5,122 nucleotides of DNA from Granulosicoccaceae bacterium (lineage in GTDB: Bacteria; Pseudomonadota; Gammaproteobacteria; Granulosicoccales; Granulosicoccaceae): contig JALZUX010000286.1 of NCBI GenBank assembly GCA_023301405.1, positions 1 to 5,122 on the forward strand, in the 5' to 3' direction. The notes beneath the pieces are model-generated. The model was not told where the DNA came from, ran no database searches, and saw only the letters and a program-made list of their open reading frames with translations. The translations under genes were made by a program, and so were the position numbers. Of the stretch, positions 1 to 5,122 are shown piece after piece (positions within the stretch are counted from its first letter, which is position 1; each line of letters begins with the position of its first letter).

Positions 1-1199
1 CAACCGCCAAAACAGCCGCGCATAATATTGACCGAGTAACGGATCATCTCATAAGCAGGAATTCGGGCTTTGCCGTAAACCGGGTGAGGTATGCGCGCAT
101 AGGGTAAGTCGAAAACGTAATCCATCTCTTCTGTGGATAATGGAATTGGAGGGCGATTGATCCACACATATCGGTTACCGTGGCGCTGCACCAATGCCCG
201 AGCATTACCTGGGTTTGTTTCGAGGTGAAGAACGCGATTAGCATGCGCATAGAGCACAGGGTCTTTTCTAATTTTTTCAAAGTCTGGCAAACGAATAAAA
301 GTATTAGCGCGTTTGCTGGCTAGTTGTTGCAAGCGCTCTTCTTTGCTTAAAAATTTTATAGGAGCGGCGTTGGTCAGATTGTCTTTTGGTTCATCTGTTG
401 ATTTTTTGCCCTTTGACGAGCCTGATTTAGTGGTATCGAGATAAGGGTTGATGTGTTCGTCAATTTTACCGGGTAAGTCGATGCTGGTTGAGTCGATTTC
501 ATGGTGGTCTTCGGGAATACTGTTGCAAACAAAAGCGGTGCCGCGAATGTCTTTGACGTCGTCAATGGTTTCGCCACCTGCAAGCCGGTGAGCAATTTCT
601 ACAATCGCTCGCTCTGCATTGCCGAAAAGGAGTATGTCGGCCTTGGCATCGATCAATAGTGATCTGCGGACTTTGTCTTGCCAGTAATCGTAATGTGCAA
701 TTCGCCGCAACGATGCTTCTATTCCGCCCAGTACAATTGGCACCTCACGAAATGCCTCACGGCACCGTTGCGCATACACCAGGGAGCAGCGGTCCGGCCG
801 TTTGCCACCGACGTCATCGGGTGAGTAGGCATCGTCGGAGCGGATTTTTCGATCCGCGGTATAGCGGTTGATCATGGAATCCATGTTGCCGGCGGTGACG
901 CCAAAAAACAGGTTCGGCTTGCCGAGTACTTTAAAGGGATCTGCGGATTGCCAGTCAGGTTGTGCAATGATGCCAACCCGAAAGCCTTGAGCTTCCAGCA
1001 GCCTGCCGATAATTGCCATGCCAAAGCTTGGATGGTCAACGTAGGCATCACCGGTCACTACGATGATGTCACAACTGTCCCAGCCTAATTCATCCATTTC
1101 AGCACGTGACACAGGCAGGAACGGGGCGGCTCCAAAGCACTCTGCCCAATAGCGCTGATAACCAAATAACTCTACTGGCGCGGTTGCAGGTGTTCGCAT
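1..1199 (-). CDS. ygiQ: YgiQ family radical SAM protein, N-terminal part (cut by window edge)
   Basis: Reading the minus strand from the ATG at 1199-1197 gives 399 intact codons with no stop, running off the left edge. The protein matches my memory of E. coli YgiQ (about 740 residues) over long stretches: [20 protein letters not shown] (about 25-44), [16 protein letters not shown] (48-63), [20 protein letters not shown] (98-117), [17 protein letters not shown] (157-173) and [11 protein letters not shown] (389-399). Residues 1-360 correspond to the YgiQ-type radical SAM N-terminal domain. C396 is the first cysteine of the CX3CX2C motif that should hold the 4Fe-4S cluster; the second cysteine codon is split by the edge (only TG seen). 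Residues 255-300 form a Lys/Ser-rich linker that also varies in homologues. The start is supported by AAGAGA five bases upstream and by homology beginning near residue 10. The family is soluble and SAM-dependent by motif; its substrate is not established as far as I know. It is transcribed divergently from the glycerate kinase gene. Confidence 0.95.
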   Translation of the reverse strand, partial: MRTPATAPVELFGYQRYWAECFGAAPFLPVSRAEMDELGWDSCDIIVVTGDAYVDHPSFGMAIIGRLLEAQGFRVGIIAQPDWQSADPFKVLGKPNLFFGVTAGNMDSMINRYTADRKIRSDDAYSPDDVGGKRPDRCSLVYAQRCREAFREVPIVLGGIEASLRRIAHYDYWQDKVRRSLLIDAKADILLFGNAERAIVEIAHRLAGGETIDDVKDIRGTAFVCNSIPEDHHEIDSTSIDLPGKIDEHINPYLDTTKSGSSKGKKSTDEPKDNLTNAAPIKFLSKEERLQQLASKRANTFIRLPDFEKIRKDPVLYAHANRVLHLETNPGNARALVQRHGNRYVWINRPPIPLSTEEMDYVFDLPYARIPHPVYGKARIPAYEMIRYSVNIMRGCFGG

Positions 1200-1204
1200 G
1201 ATGG

Positions 1205-1210
1205 TCTCTT
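1205..1210 (-). promoter_or_regulatory. Ribosome binding site of ygiQ
   Basis: On the minus strand this reads AAGAGA, five bases before the ATG at 1199. It is a reasonable though not perfect Shine-Dalgarno match and supports that start codon. I found no convincing -35/-10 pair for ygiQ upstream of it. Confidence 0.5.
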
Positions 1211-1375
1211 GTGACTTTATTTTGTAAAAAAGCCGGTAAATTAAGGGGGAGGTGGCATAGTGTACAGCATCTGGCACCTAAGATCGTCTACGTCATAACA
1301 GACTCTGGCATCCGTTGACAGGTCTTTGAGAAAACTAGCGGCTTAAGAGTGCTTTCTCTGCTAGGCGCGCAAGGC

Positions 1376-1393
1376 GTCGAGCGCACTGTCGAC
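1376..1393. repeat. Short inverted repeat GTCGA-N8-TCGAC before the glycerate kinase gene
   Basis: GTCGA at 1376-1380 is mirrored by TCGAC at 1389-1393 across eight bases, and the right arm sits inside the palindrome GTCGAC. It lies 18 to 54 bases before the two possible start codons of the glycerate kinase gene, so it could be an operator or a leader hairpin. Five-base arms are short enough to arise by chance. Confidence 0.25.
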
Positions 1394-1446
1394 CGGTAGA
1401 GTGTGCGAAAATGAATGTCTTGGCGGTAAGTATTGGGAAAAACAAA

Positions 1447-2715
1447 ATGAATGCACACGAGCAATTGTTACGGGATATGTTCGCAGTGGCGGTTCAAGCT
1501 GCCCAGCCTTCTGAAACCCTGGAAGCTTTTGTGCCTGACGTGCCTATGGGTAGAACTGTGGTCATCGGGGCTGGTAAGGCTTCGGCAGCAATGGCGCGCG
1601 CGTTTGAGGCCGTTTGGCAGGGGCCAGCAGATAAATTGTCTGGTCTTGTCGTTACCCGATATGGTTACAGTGTGCCGTGTGAACACATAGAGATCGTCGA
1701 AGCATCTCATCCGGTGCCCGACCTGGCTGGAGAGCAGGCTGCAAAGCGTATTCTGGACACTGTCAGCGGCCTGACCGCCGATGATCTTGTGGTGTGTTTG
1801 ATTTCAGGAGGAGGGTCATCGTTGCTGTCTTTGCCAGCTGCCGGGTTAACGCTTGAAGATAAACAGCATATCAATAAAGCGTTGTTGAAAAGCGGTGCCA
1901 ACATTCGTGAAATGAATTGCGTGCGTAAGCACTTGTCTGCAATTAAGGGTGGCAGGCTCGCTCGCGCTTGTGTACCGGCTCGAGTAGTGTCTCTGATAAT
2001 TTCTGATGTACCTGATGATGATCTCGATGTTATTGCGTCGGGTCCTACCGTCCCTGACCCCACGTCTTTCAGTGATGCTCTAGCGATACTGAAAAAGTAT
2101 GATATTGAACAGCCGGTAGCAGTGCTGGAGCACCTGCGTCGTGCAGAAGAGGAAACGCCAAGTGCAGCTGATATCGCATTTACTAAGACCGAATCACATT
2201 TGATTGCAACCCCGCAGTTCTCTCTTGAGGCGGCGGCAAAAGTAGCGCAGGCGGCCGGCTACACGCCAATGATTCTGGGTGATAGCATAGAGGGAGAAGC
2301 AAGTGATGTAGCAATAGTGCATGCAGCAATTGCTAAGCAGGTTAAGCGTCATCACCAACCGCTTGCTGCGCCGTGCGTCATTTTGTCAGGTGGTGAAACA
2401 ACCGTCACCGTCAACGGCAGTGGCCGTGGCGGACGAAACGCTGAGTTTGCGTTGGCTTTAAGTGTGGCGCTTAATGGTTTGCCTGGAGTCTATGCGCTGG
2501 CAGCTGATACGGATGGTATTGATGGTAGTGAAGATAATGCCGGGGTCGTGATCCGACCTGATCTCTTAGCGTTAGCAGAAAGGAAAGGACTGGATGCAAA
2601 GATGTTTTTAGCGAACAACGATGGTTATGGTTTTTTTAAACAGTTGGACGCATTGGTGATGACGGGTCCAACGTTCACTAACGTTAATGATTTCAGAGCT
2701 ATGTTAATTTCGTAA
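1447..2715 (+). CDS. Glycerate 2-kinase (TtuD/GckA type, DUF4147-MOFRL)
   Basis: A cytoplasmic kinase expected to phosphorylate D-glycerate with ATP to 2-phosphoglycerate, feeding glycolysis from glyoxylate or tartrate breakdown. Older annotations call this family hydroxypyruvate reductase (TtuD). From the ATG at 1447 the protein has 422 residues, normal for the family. The N-terminal DUF4147 domain (about 6-240) carries GAGKAS (41-46), the glycine-rich ISGGGSSLL (119-127) and SDVPDDDLDVIASGPTVPDP (186-205). The C-terminal MOFRL domain (about 305-415) carries SGGETTV (314-320), GRGGRN (326-331), DTDGIDG (354-360) and TGPTFTNVNDF (407-417). The Lys of GAGKA and Arg of GRGGRN are present, so the enzyme looks intact. 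Start choice: an in-frame ATG at 1411 adds 12 residues, but homologues begin only a few residues before the LLRDMF segment, which favours 1447; GGGA lies eight bases before it. Both ribosome sites are weak. No other glycerate-pathway gene is in the window, so its physiological source of glycerate is unknown. Confidence 0.93.
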   Translation: MNAHEQLLRDMFAVAVQAAQPSETLEAFVPDVPMGRTVVIGAGKASAAMARAFEAVWQGPADKLSGLVVTRYGYSVPCEHIEIVEASHPVPDLAGEQAAKRILDTVSGLTADDLVVCLISGGGSSLLSLPAAGLTLEDKQHINKALLKSGANIREMNCVRKHLSAIKGGRLARACVPARVVSLIISDVPDDDLDVIASGPTVPDPTSFSDALAILKKYDIEQPVAVLEHLRRAEEETPSAADIAFTKTESHLIATPQFSLEAAAKVAQAAGYTPMILGDSIEGEASDVAIVHAAIAKQVKRHHQPLAAPCVILSGGETTVTVNGSGRGGRNAEFALALSVALNGLPGVYALAADTDGIDGSEDNAGVVIRPDLLALAERKGLDAKMFLANNDGYGFFKQLDALVMTGPTFTNVNDFRAMLIS

Positions 2716-2774
2716 TTTCAAGTTCTGAAGTTAAAGGGTTGTGGCTTCGGTTTTGAAACTCTTCTATGAATTGT

Positions 2775-2789
2775 CTGTCAGTGTGACAG
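2775..2789. repeat. Perfect 6-bp hairpin after the glycerate kinase gene
   Basis: CTGTCA and TGACAG flank a three-base loop (GTG), 59 bases after the glycerate kinase stop. No T-tract follows on either strand, so it is not a standard intrinsic terminator. It may end or protect the transcript, or be a protein site of the form TGTCA-N3-TGACA. Confidence 0.3.
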
Positions 2790-2852
2790 CAACTACAAGC
2801 AGTTCCAGTCAGGGTGTGTTTGGCGTCATGTTACAAGTGTCGCTGCCGGTGC

Positions 2853-2870
2853 CTGAAGGTCGTGCTTCAG
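2853..2870. repeat. Perfect 6-bp hairpin between convergent genes
   Basis: CTGAAG (2853-2858) and CTTCAG (2865-2870) pair across a six-base loop, 11 bases beyond the stop of the minus-strand acetyltransferase gene. Its place between two converging genes fits a transcription end, but there is no T-run after it in either direction, so a terminator role is only possible. Confidence 0.3.
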
Positions 2871-2881
2871 CTCAAAGCAAA

Positions 2882-3358
2882 CTACAAAAAATGTTTTTCC
2901 TGTAGGCTCTTAGACATTCTGATCGCATTTTCCCGGTGTTGATAGTAGCCACGAACTCTTTCAATCTCTGTGTAGCCATGATTGATATAGAACTTTCGAG
3001 CTTTATGATTCGATTCTCTTAGTTCCAGTTGGCAACACTCAAGGCCAGCTGTTCTTGCGCACATTTCCAGCCACTCCAACATGCGATGCCCGATGCCGTG
3101 CGATCGCCAGTGGGCTTCAACGCCTAGTAGATTCAAGTGAGCTTTGGAGGCGCCGTAGTACATCACGCCAAAGCCAATAAGATCTCCTTCGTTTTTAGCT
3201 GTGATCACGTTGGTGTCTGTGGATAAGACGCACCGACCTACACGTTCCGGAGTCCAGCTCCACTGCAAGCCTTGTTCGATGATTTGGCGTGACATGTTGG
3301 CGATTATGTATGCGTCGTTCACTTGAGCTAGCACTACTTCTGTTTGTTTCGTATCCAT
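2882..3358 (-). CDS. GNAT family N-acetyltransferase, RimI-like
   Basis: A complete 158-residue protein, the usual size for a single GNAT domain, which transfers the acetyl group of acetyl-CoA to an amine. Motif A, which holds the CoA pyrophosphate, is visible as LLGVEAHWRSHGIGHRMLEW (77-96) with the R-x-x-G-x-G pattern at R85, G88 and G90. Motif B follows as NHKARKFYINHGY (117-129), with a Tyr (Y124) at the position that is often the general acid, then RVRGYYQHRENAIRMSKSL (134-152), resembling the C-terminal end of RimI-type enzymes. The substrate cannot be read from the sequence; RimI proper acts on ribosomal protein S18, but the N-terminal 60 residues here do not let me claim that. There is no signal peptide or membrane segment. 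The ATG at 3358 is the first in frame: an in-frame TAA lies 15 bases upstream. The Shine-Dalgarno match is weak. The gene converges on the glycerate kinase gene and diverges from the coiled-coil gene. Confidence 0.85.
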   Translation of the reverse strand: MDTKQTEVVLAQVNDAYIIANMSRQIIEQGLQWSWTPERVGRCVLSTDTNVITAKNEGDLIGFGVMYYGASKAHLNLLGVEAHWRSHGIGHRMLEWLEMCARTAGLECCQLELRESNHKARKFYINHGYTEIERVRGYYQHRENAIRMSKSLQEKHFL

Positions 3359-3492
3359 CTGAATAATTCTTTACTTTGCCATCTGTGGTGTCAGTCGCGA
3401 TAAACGCTCGAAGTCGGTGGGCAAGCGTTTTACCGAAGGCCGGAAAATCAGTAGTCCACAGGCAGGTATCGACGGATTTCTGCATCGTTTTA

Positions 3493-3570
3493 GTAACATT
3501 TTATTTTTGGAAATTGAAGGTGTAACGAGCGCCCTAGATTAAGTTACATTTAGTTAAAAATAAATTGTAA
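3493..3570. promoter_or_regulatory. AT-rich divergent region with GTAAC/GTTAC elements, probable promoter/operator
   Basis: The 295 bases between the acetyltransferase start (3358) and the coiled-coil gene start (3654) hold no gene I can support. The AT-rich part carries GTAACATTTTA (3493-3503), TGTAAC (3521-3526) facing GTTACA (3543-3548) across 16 bases, and TTACATTTA (3544-3552) facing TAAATTGTAA (3561-3570), which would form a 9-bp hairpin with one bulged base and an eight-base loop. TTGAAG (3514-3519) and TAGATT (3535-3540) could be a weak sigma-70 promoter but are only 15 bases apart. I infer a control region for one or both flanking genes; the binding protein is unknown. Confidence 0.3.
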
Positions 3571-3637
3571 TTGTGAGCCAGTTCCATCAGCTTTCTGGCG
3601 TGCTGTCGCCATATAGGGCTTCAAATTGCTGGTCGCG

Positions 3638-3642
3638 AAGGA
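3638..3642 (+). promoter_or_regulatory. Ribosome binding site AAGGA deciding the start of the coiled-coil gene
   Basis: AAGGA lies 11 bases before the ATG at 3654. The earlier in-frame GTG at 3573 has no Shine-Dalgarno sequence before it, only AT-rich sequence. This favours ATG 3654. The spacing is somewhat long. Confidence 0.45.
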
Positions 3643-3653
3643 CCTTCCGCTTT

Positions 3654-4208
3654 ATGCAAATATTATATGGTTTTCTAAGTTCTGATACGTGGTTGGTAAT
3701 GCAGTTTGTGGCGATTTTCGGATTGGTGGTGTTTGCATTTGTATTTTCGGCTCAAGTGCAGACCCAGCAAAGAATACTGGCGCGTGAAAACGAAGAGTTA
3801 AGGAATGAAGTCGACGGCTTGACTGTGCGCCGCGAGCAGGCTGTAAGGCGATTGGCAGATGAGCAAGACAGACACCGCAACCTTCTGGCAAAGATTGGCG
3901 ATGACATATATGACGTGCATCCTCTGACGCCTGAAGATTTTGACAGCGTTAGTAAGAGAGACAATTCGCAGCCGGTGAGAGTGAGTCTTGACCTAAGTAA
4001 CTCCGATGAAATGATGGCCCCTCAACCGTCTAATGATTCGCGCTTCGCTCAAACGGATCCTCGCCCCGAGCCTACATTAATGCTCGCAACCGTGAGCGAT
4101 ATTTCAGGTCACAAACTTGAGCTTGAGGGGCCAGTCGATGACCGCACCGATGCTGATTCAGACCCGTTGACCCGGGCTTTAAAAATATCGAAAGCCATTA
4201 GAGGCTAA
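3654..4208 (+). CDS. Hypothetical membrane-anchored coiled-coil protein
   Basis: I do not recognise this protein. From the ATG at 3654 it has 184 residues. Residues 1-12 are a short N-terminal tail; about 13-33 (WLVMQFVAIFGLVVFAFVFSA) form one hydrophobic helix; about 34-82 are rich in Arg, Glu, Gln and Leu with hydrophobic residues at heptad-like spacing (I41, L49, L56, A63) and read as a coiled coil; 83-184 are acidic and rich in Pro, Ser and Asp, probably mostly disordered. The layout resembles FtsB/FtsL-type bitopic proteins, but FtsB is much shorter and I see no FtsB or FtsL signature in the C-terminal half. Which side the coiled coil faces is uncertain: the tail has no clear positive charge, while Arg residues lie after the helix. 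An in-frame GTG at 3573 would add 27 residues including an Arg-rich stretch, but it lacks a ribosome site. The next gene downstream in the same direction encodes a MepK-like endopeptidase, so a cell-envelope role is an inference from position. Confidence 0.65.
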   Translation: MQILYGFLSSDTWLVMQFVAIFGLVVFAFVFSAQVQTQQRILARENEELRNEVDGLTVRREQAVRRLADEQDRHRNLLAKIGDDIYDVHPLTPEDFDSVSKRDNSQPVRVSLDLSNSDEMMAPQPSNDSRFAQTDPRPEPTLMLATVSDISGHKLELEGPVDDRTDADSDPLTRALKISKAIRG

Positions 4209-4213
4209 TATTG

Positions 4214-4246
4214 TTGCGCGTGGTAAGCACAAAAAGTGTGCGCCAA
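4214..4246. repeat. Imperfect stem-loop after the coiled-coil gene
   Basis: GCACA (4227-4231) pairs with TGTGC (4237-4241) across an A-rich loop; alternatively TTGCGC (4214-4219) pairs with GCGCCAA (4240-4246) with one bulged base. It begins six bases after the stop at 4208. No T-run follows, so it is at best a weak terminator or a processing site between this gene and the endopeptidase gene. Confidence 0.25.
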
Positions 4247-4311
4247 TCATTGTAGGTAGTGCCAAGTCCGCCACAATACTCGCATTGAAAGTGTGTCTGT
4301 GCGTAGATCTG

Positions 4312-4342
4312 TTGATATGTCTTGTTAAGCAGTAAATACTAT
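4312..4342 (+). promoter_or_regulatory. Possible sigma-70 promoter for the MepK-like gene
   Basis: TTGATA (4312-4317) is close to the -35 consensus. TACTAT (4337-4342) could be the -10 element with a 19-base spacer, or AATACT (4335-4340) with 17. Either would give a leader of about 20 bases before the start codon. The -10 match is partial, so this is tentative. If real, the endopeptidase gene can be transcribed apart from the gene before it. Confidence 0.35.
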
Positions 4343-4356
4343 ACGTCTTTCACTTT

Positions 4357-4362
4357 TAAGGG
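4357..4362 (+). promoter_or_regulatory. Ribosome binding site TAAGGG before a cluster of GTG codons
   Basis: TAAGGG precedes three in-frame GTG codons at 4366, 4369 and 4375. The gaps are 3, 6 and 12 bases respectively, so 4369 has the best spacing. There is no in-frame ATG before the twin-arginine motif. Confidence 0.5.
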
Positions 4363-4368
4363 CGTGTG

Positions 4369-4968
4369 GTGTTTGTGCTTAACCAATACAACAAGATTAG
4401 CCGTCGAAGTTTTCTAACTTCAAAAGCGGCCTTGCTATCCACAGCGGCCGTTGCCTCATCGGGTCCAGTGAGTGCCGCTGTCTTACCAGTTCTGATTGAT
4501 CTGTCTGATCTCGCGACTCTACCAAAGTATCGGTCAGTCGATCTGCTGGCGTTGCACACGATGGAATCTCTCAATACATCATTCTGGGAGTCTGGCAATT
4601 ATATCCCGCAGAACTTATCTCGTATTGCCTACGTGCTTCGTGACCATCGCACCCAAGAGGTCCATTCGATTGATCCGCTTTTGCTAGAGTATTTGTATGC
4701 CCTTGCCCGGGAGCTTGAACTCACCGTACCTGTTCATGTGATTTCTGGGTATCGCTCGCCGGTCACCAATGCCAAGCTGAGACAAAAATCTTCCGGTGTT
4801 GCTAAGCGAAGTTTGCATATGTCTGGTCGAGCGATCGATATACGCATTCCGGGCGTTGATTCCCGCCAAGTTCGTGATGCTGCGATCGGACTGCATCTTG
4901 GTGGAGTGGGCTATTACGCTGGTCTCGACTTCGTGCACCTGGATACCGGTCGGGTGCGCACCTGGTAG
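4369..4968 (+). CDS. mepK: MepK (YcbK)-like murein endopeptidase, Tat-exported, M15/DUF882 family
   Basis: A 199-residue protein closely similar in plan to E. coli MepK (YcbK), a zinc peptidase that cuts peptidoglycan cross-links, including the 3-3 links made by L,D-transpeptidases. Residues 11-17 (SRRSFLT) are a twin-arginine motif followed by a hydrophobic Ala/Leu stretch; cleavage is plausible after VSA at 36, so the mature enzyme would be folded in the cytoplasm and exported to the periplasm by Tat. The catalytic region is 120-199: VISGYRSPVTNAKLR (124-138), then SLHMSGRAIDIRI (148-160), giving the zinc ligands H150 and D157 (H-x6-D), then GGVGYYAGLDFVHLDTGR (178-195) with the third ligand H190. 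These match E. coli SGYRS, SYHTKGQAMD and FVHIDTG, so the site looks complete. GTG 4369 is chosen for its spacing from TAAGGG; 4366 or 4375 would change only one or two residues. In E. coli ycbK follows the L,D-transpeptidase gene ycbB; here the upstream gene is an unrelated membrane coiled-coil protein. Confidence 0.9.
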   Translation: MFVLNQYNKISRRSFLTSKAALLSTAAVASSGPVSAAVLPVLIDLSDLATLPKYRSVDLLALHTMESLNTSFWESGNYIPQNLSRIAYVLRDHRTQEVHSIDPLLLEYLYALARELELTVPVHVISGYRSPVTNAKLRQKSSGVAKRSLHMSGRAIDIRIPGVDSRQVRDAAIGLHLGGVGYYAGLDFVHLDTGRVRTW

Positions 4969-4975
4969 TGTCTGA

Positions 4976-4996
4976 CTGAGGAGCCTGCCGGCTCAG
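4976..4996 (+). terminator. GC-rich hairpin after the MepK-like gene, possible terminator
   Basis: Eight bases after the stop, GAGCC (4981-4985) pairs with GGCTC (4990-4994) across a four-base loop. Alternatively CTGAG (4976-4980) pairs with CTCAG (4992-4996), extended by CC/GG with a three-base bulge. The position is right for a terminator, but no T-tract follows, so factor-independent ending is doubtful. The remaining bases to 5122 show no gene. Confidence 0.3.
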
Positions 4997-5122
4997 CTGT
5001 GTCGTATTGAGCGCTGGATATAACAACAAAGACAAATAGTCGCTCTTCTTTGATGTGCCCGATTTAATGATAAACCGGTGTTGCTGATACTGTAGTTCTT
5101 CATTCCCACTTAGGAGCCTGTC

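Noticed and set aside
659..871. Plus-strand frame of 70 codons
   Set aside because: It lies fully inside the minus-strand ygiQ coding sequence, which has strong homology; its own translation is Pro/His/Arg-rich with no recognisable motif.
1255..1290. TACACT on the minus strand (1259-1264) as a ygiQ -10 element
   Set aside because: No -35-like hexamer is found at the right distance upstream, so I did not list it as a promoter.
1315..1348. Perfect -35 hexamer TTGACA at 1315-1320 as a glycerate kinase promoter
   Set aside because: No acceptable -10 element lies 16-18 bases downstream; TAGCGG (15 bases) and TTAAGA (22 bases) are poor in sequence or spacing.
1707..2063. Minus-strand frame of 118 codons
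   Set aside because: It is antisense to the core of the glycerate kinase gene, whose family motifs are unmistakable on the plus strand; the antisense product is Ser/Arg/Pro-rich and featureless.
3654..4208. FtsB or FtsL divisome protein
   Set aside because: The topology is similar, but the protein is nearly twice as long as FtsB, has a long acidic disordered tail, and lacks a divisome gene neighbourhood or signature residues I could identify.
4684..5035. Two minus-strand frames (4684-4938 and 4802-5035)
   Set aside because: Both are antisense to the catalytic region of the MepK-like gene and have no recognisable domain.
1..5122. Mobile element, CRISPR array, toxin-antitoxin or defence system
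   Set aside because: No transposase, integrase, terminal inverted repeats, spaced repeat array, or toxin/nuclease motifs were seen on either strand.

Overview
The window looks like an ordinary stretch of chromosome from a gammaproteobacterium of moderate GC content. The evidence is a YgiQ-type radical SAM protein whose N-terminal half follows the enterobacterial sequence closely, a TtuD/GckA-type glycerate 2-kinase, and a Tat-exported MepK (YcbK)-like murein endopeptidase. I cannot place it at genus level. I see no insertion sequence, phage gene, CRISPR array, tRNA or rRNA. Every stretch without a gene is shorter than about 300 bases.

Layout: (1) Bases 1-1199, minus strand: the first 399 codons of a YgiQ-family radical SAM protein, cut by the window edge inside its iron-sulfur cysteine motif. 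(2) Bases 1200-1446: divergent intergenic region with a ribosome binding site for ygiQ and a small inverted repeat before the next gene. (3) Bases 1447-2715 (possibly from 1411), plus strand: glycerate 2-kinase. (4) Bases 2716-2881: convergent intergenic region with two short perfect hairpins and no T-tracts. (5) Bases 2882-3358, minus strand: a GNAT N-acetyltransferase. (6) Bases 3359-3653: divergent region, AT-rich near 3490-3570, with several GTAAC/GTTAC elements. (7) Bases 3654-4208, plus strand: an unrecognised protein with one membrane anchor followed by a coiled coil. (8) Bases 4369-4968, plus strand: MepK-like endopeptidase with a twin-arginine signal. (9) Bases 4969-5122: short intergenic tail with a hairpin and no gene.

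The genes do not form one obvious pathway. Glycerate kinase stands alone, with no glyoxylate or tartrate genes beside it. The pair most likely to share a role is the membrane-anchored coiled-coil protein and the peptidoglycan endopeptidase: they lie in tandem, 160 bases apart, and both are predicted to act at or outside the inner membrane. That pairing is the best candidate here for something undescribed, but it rests on proximity and topology only.
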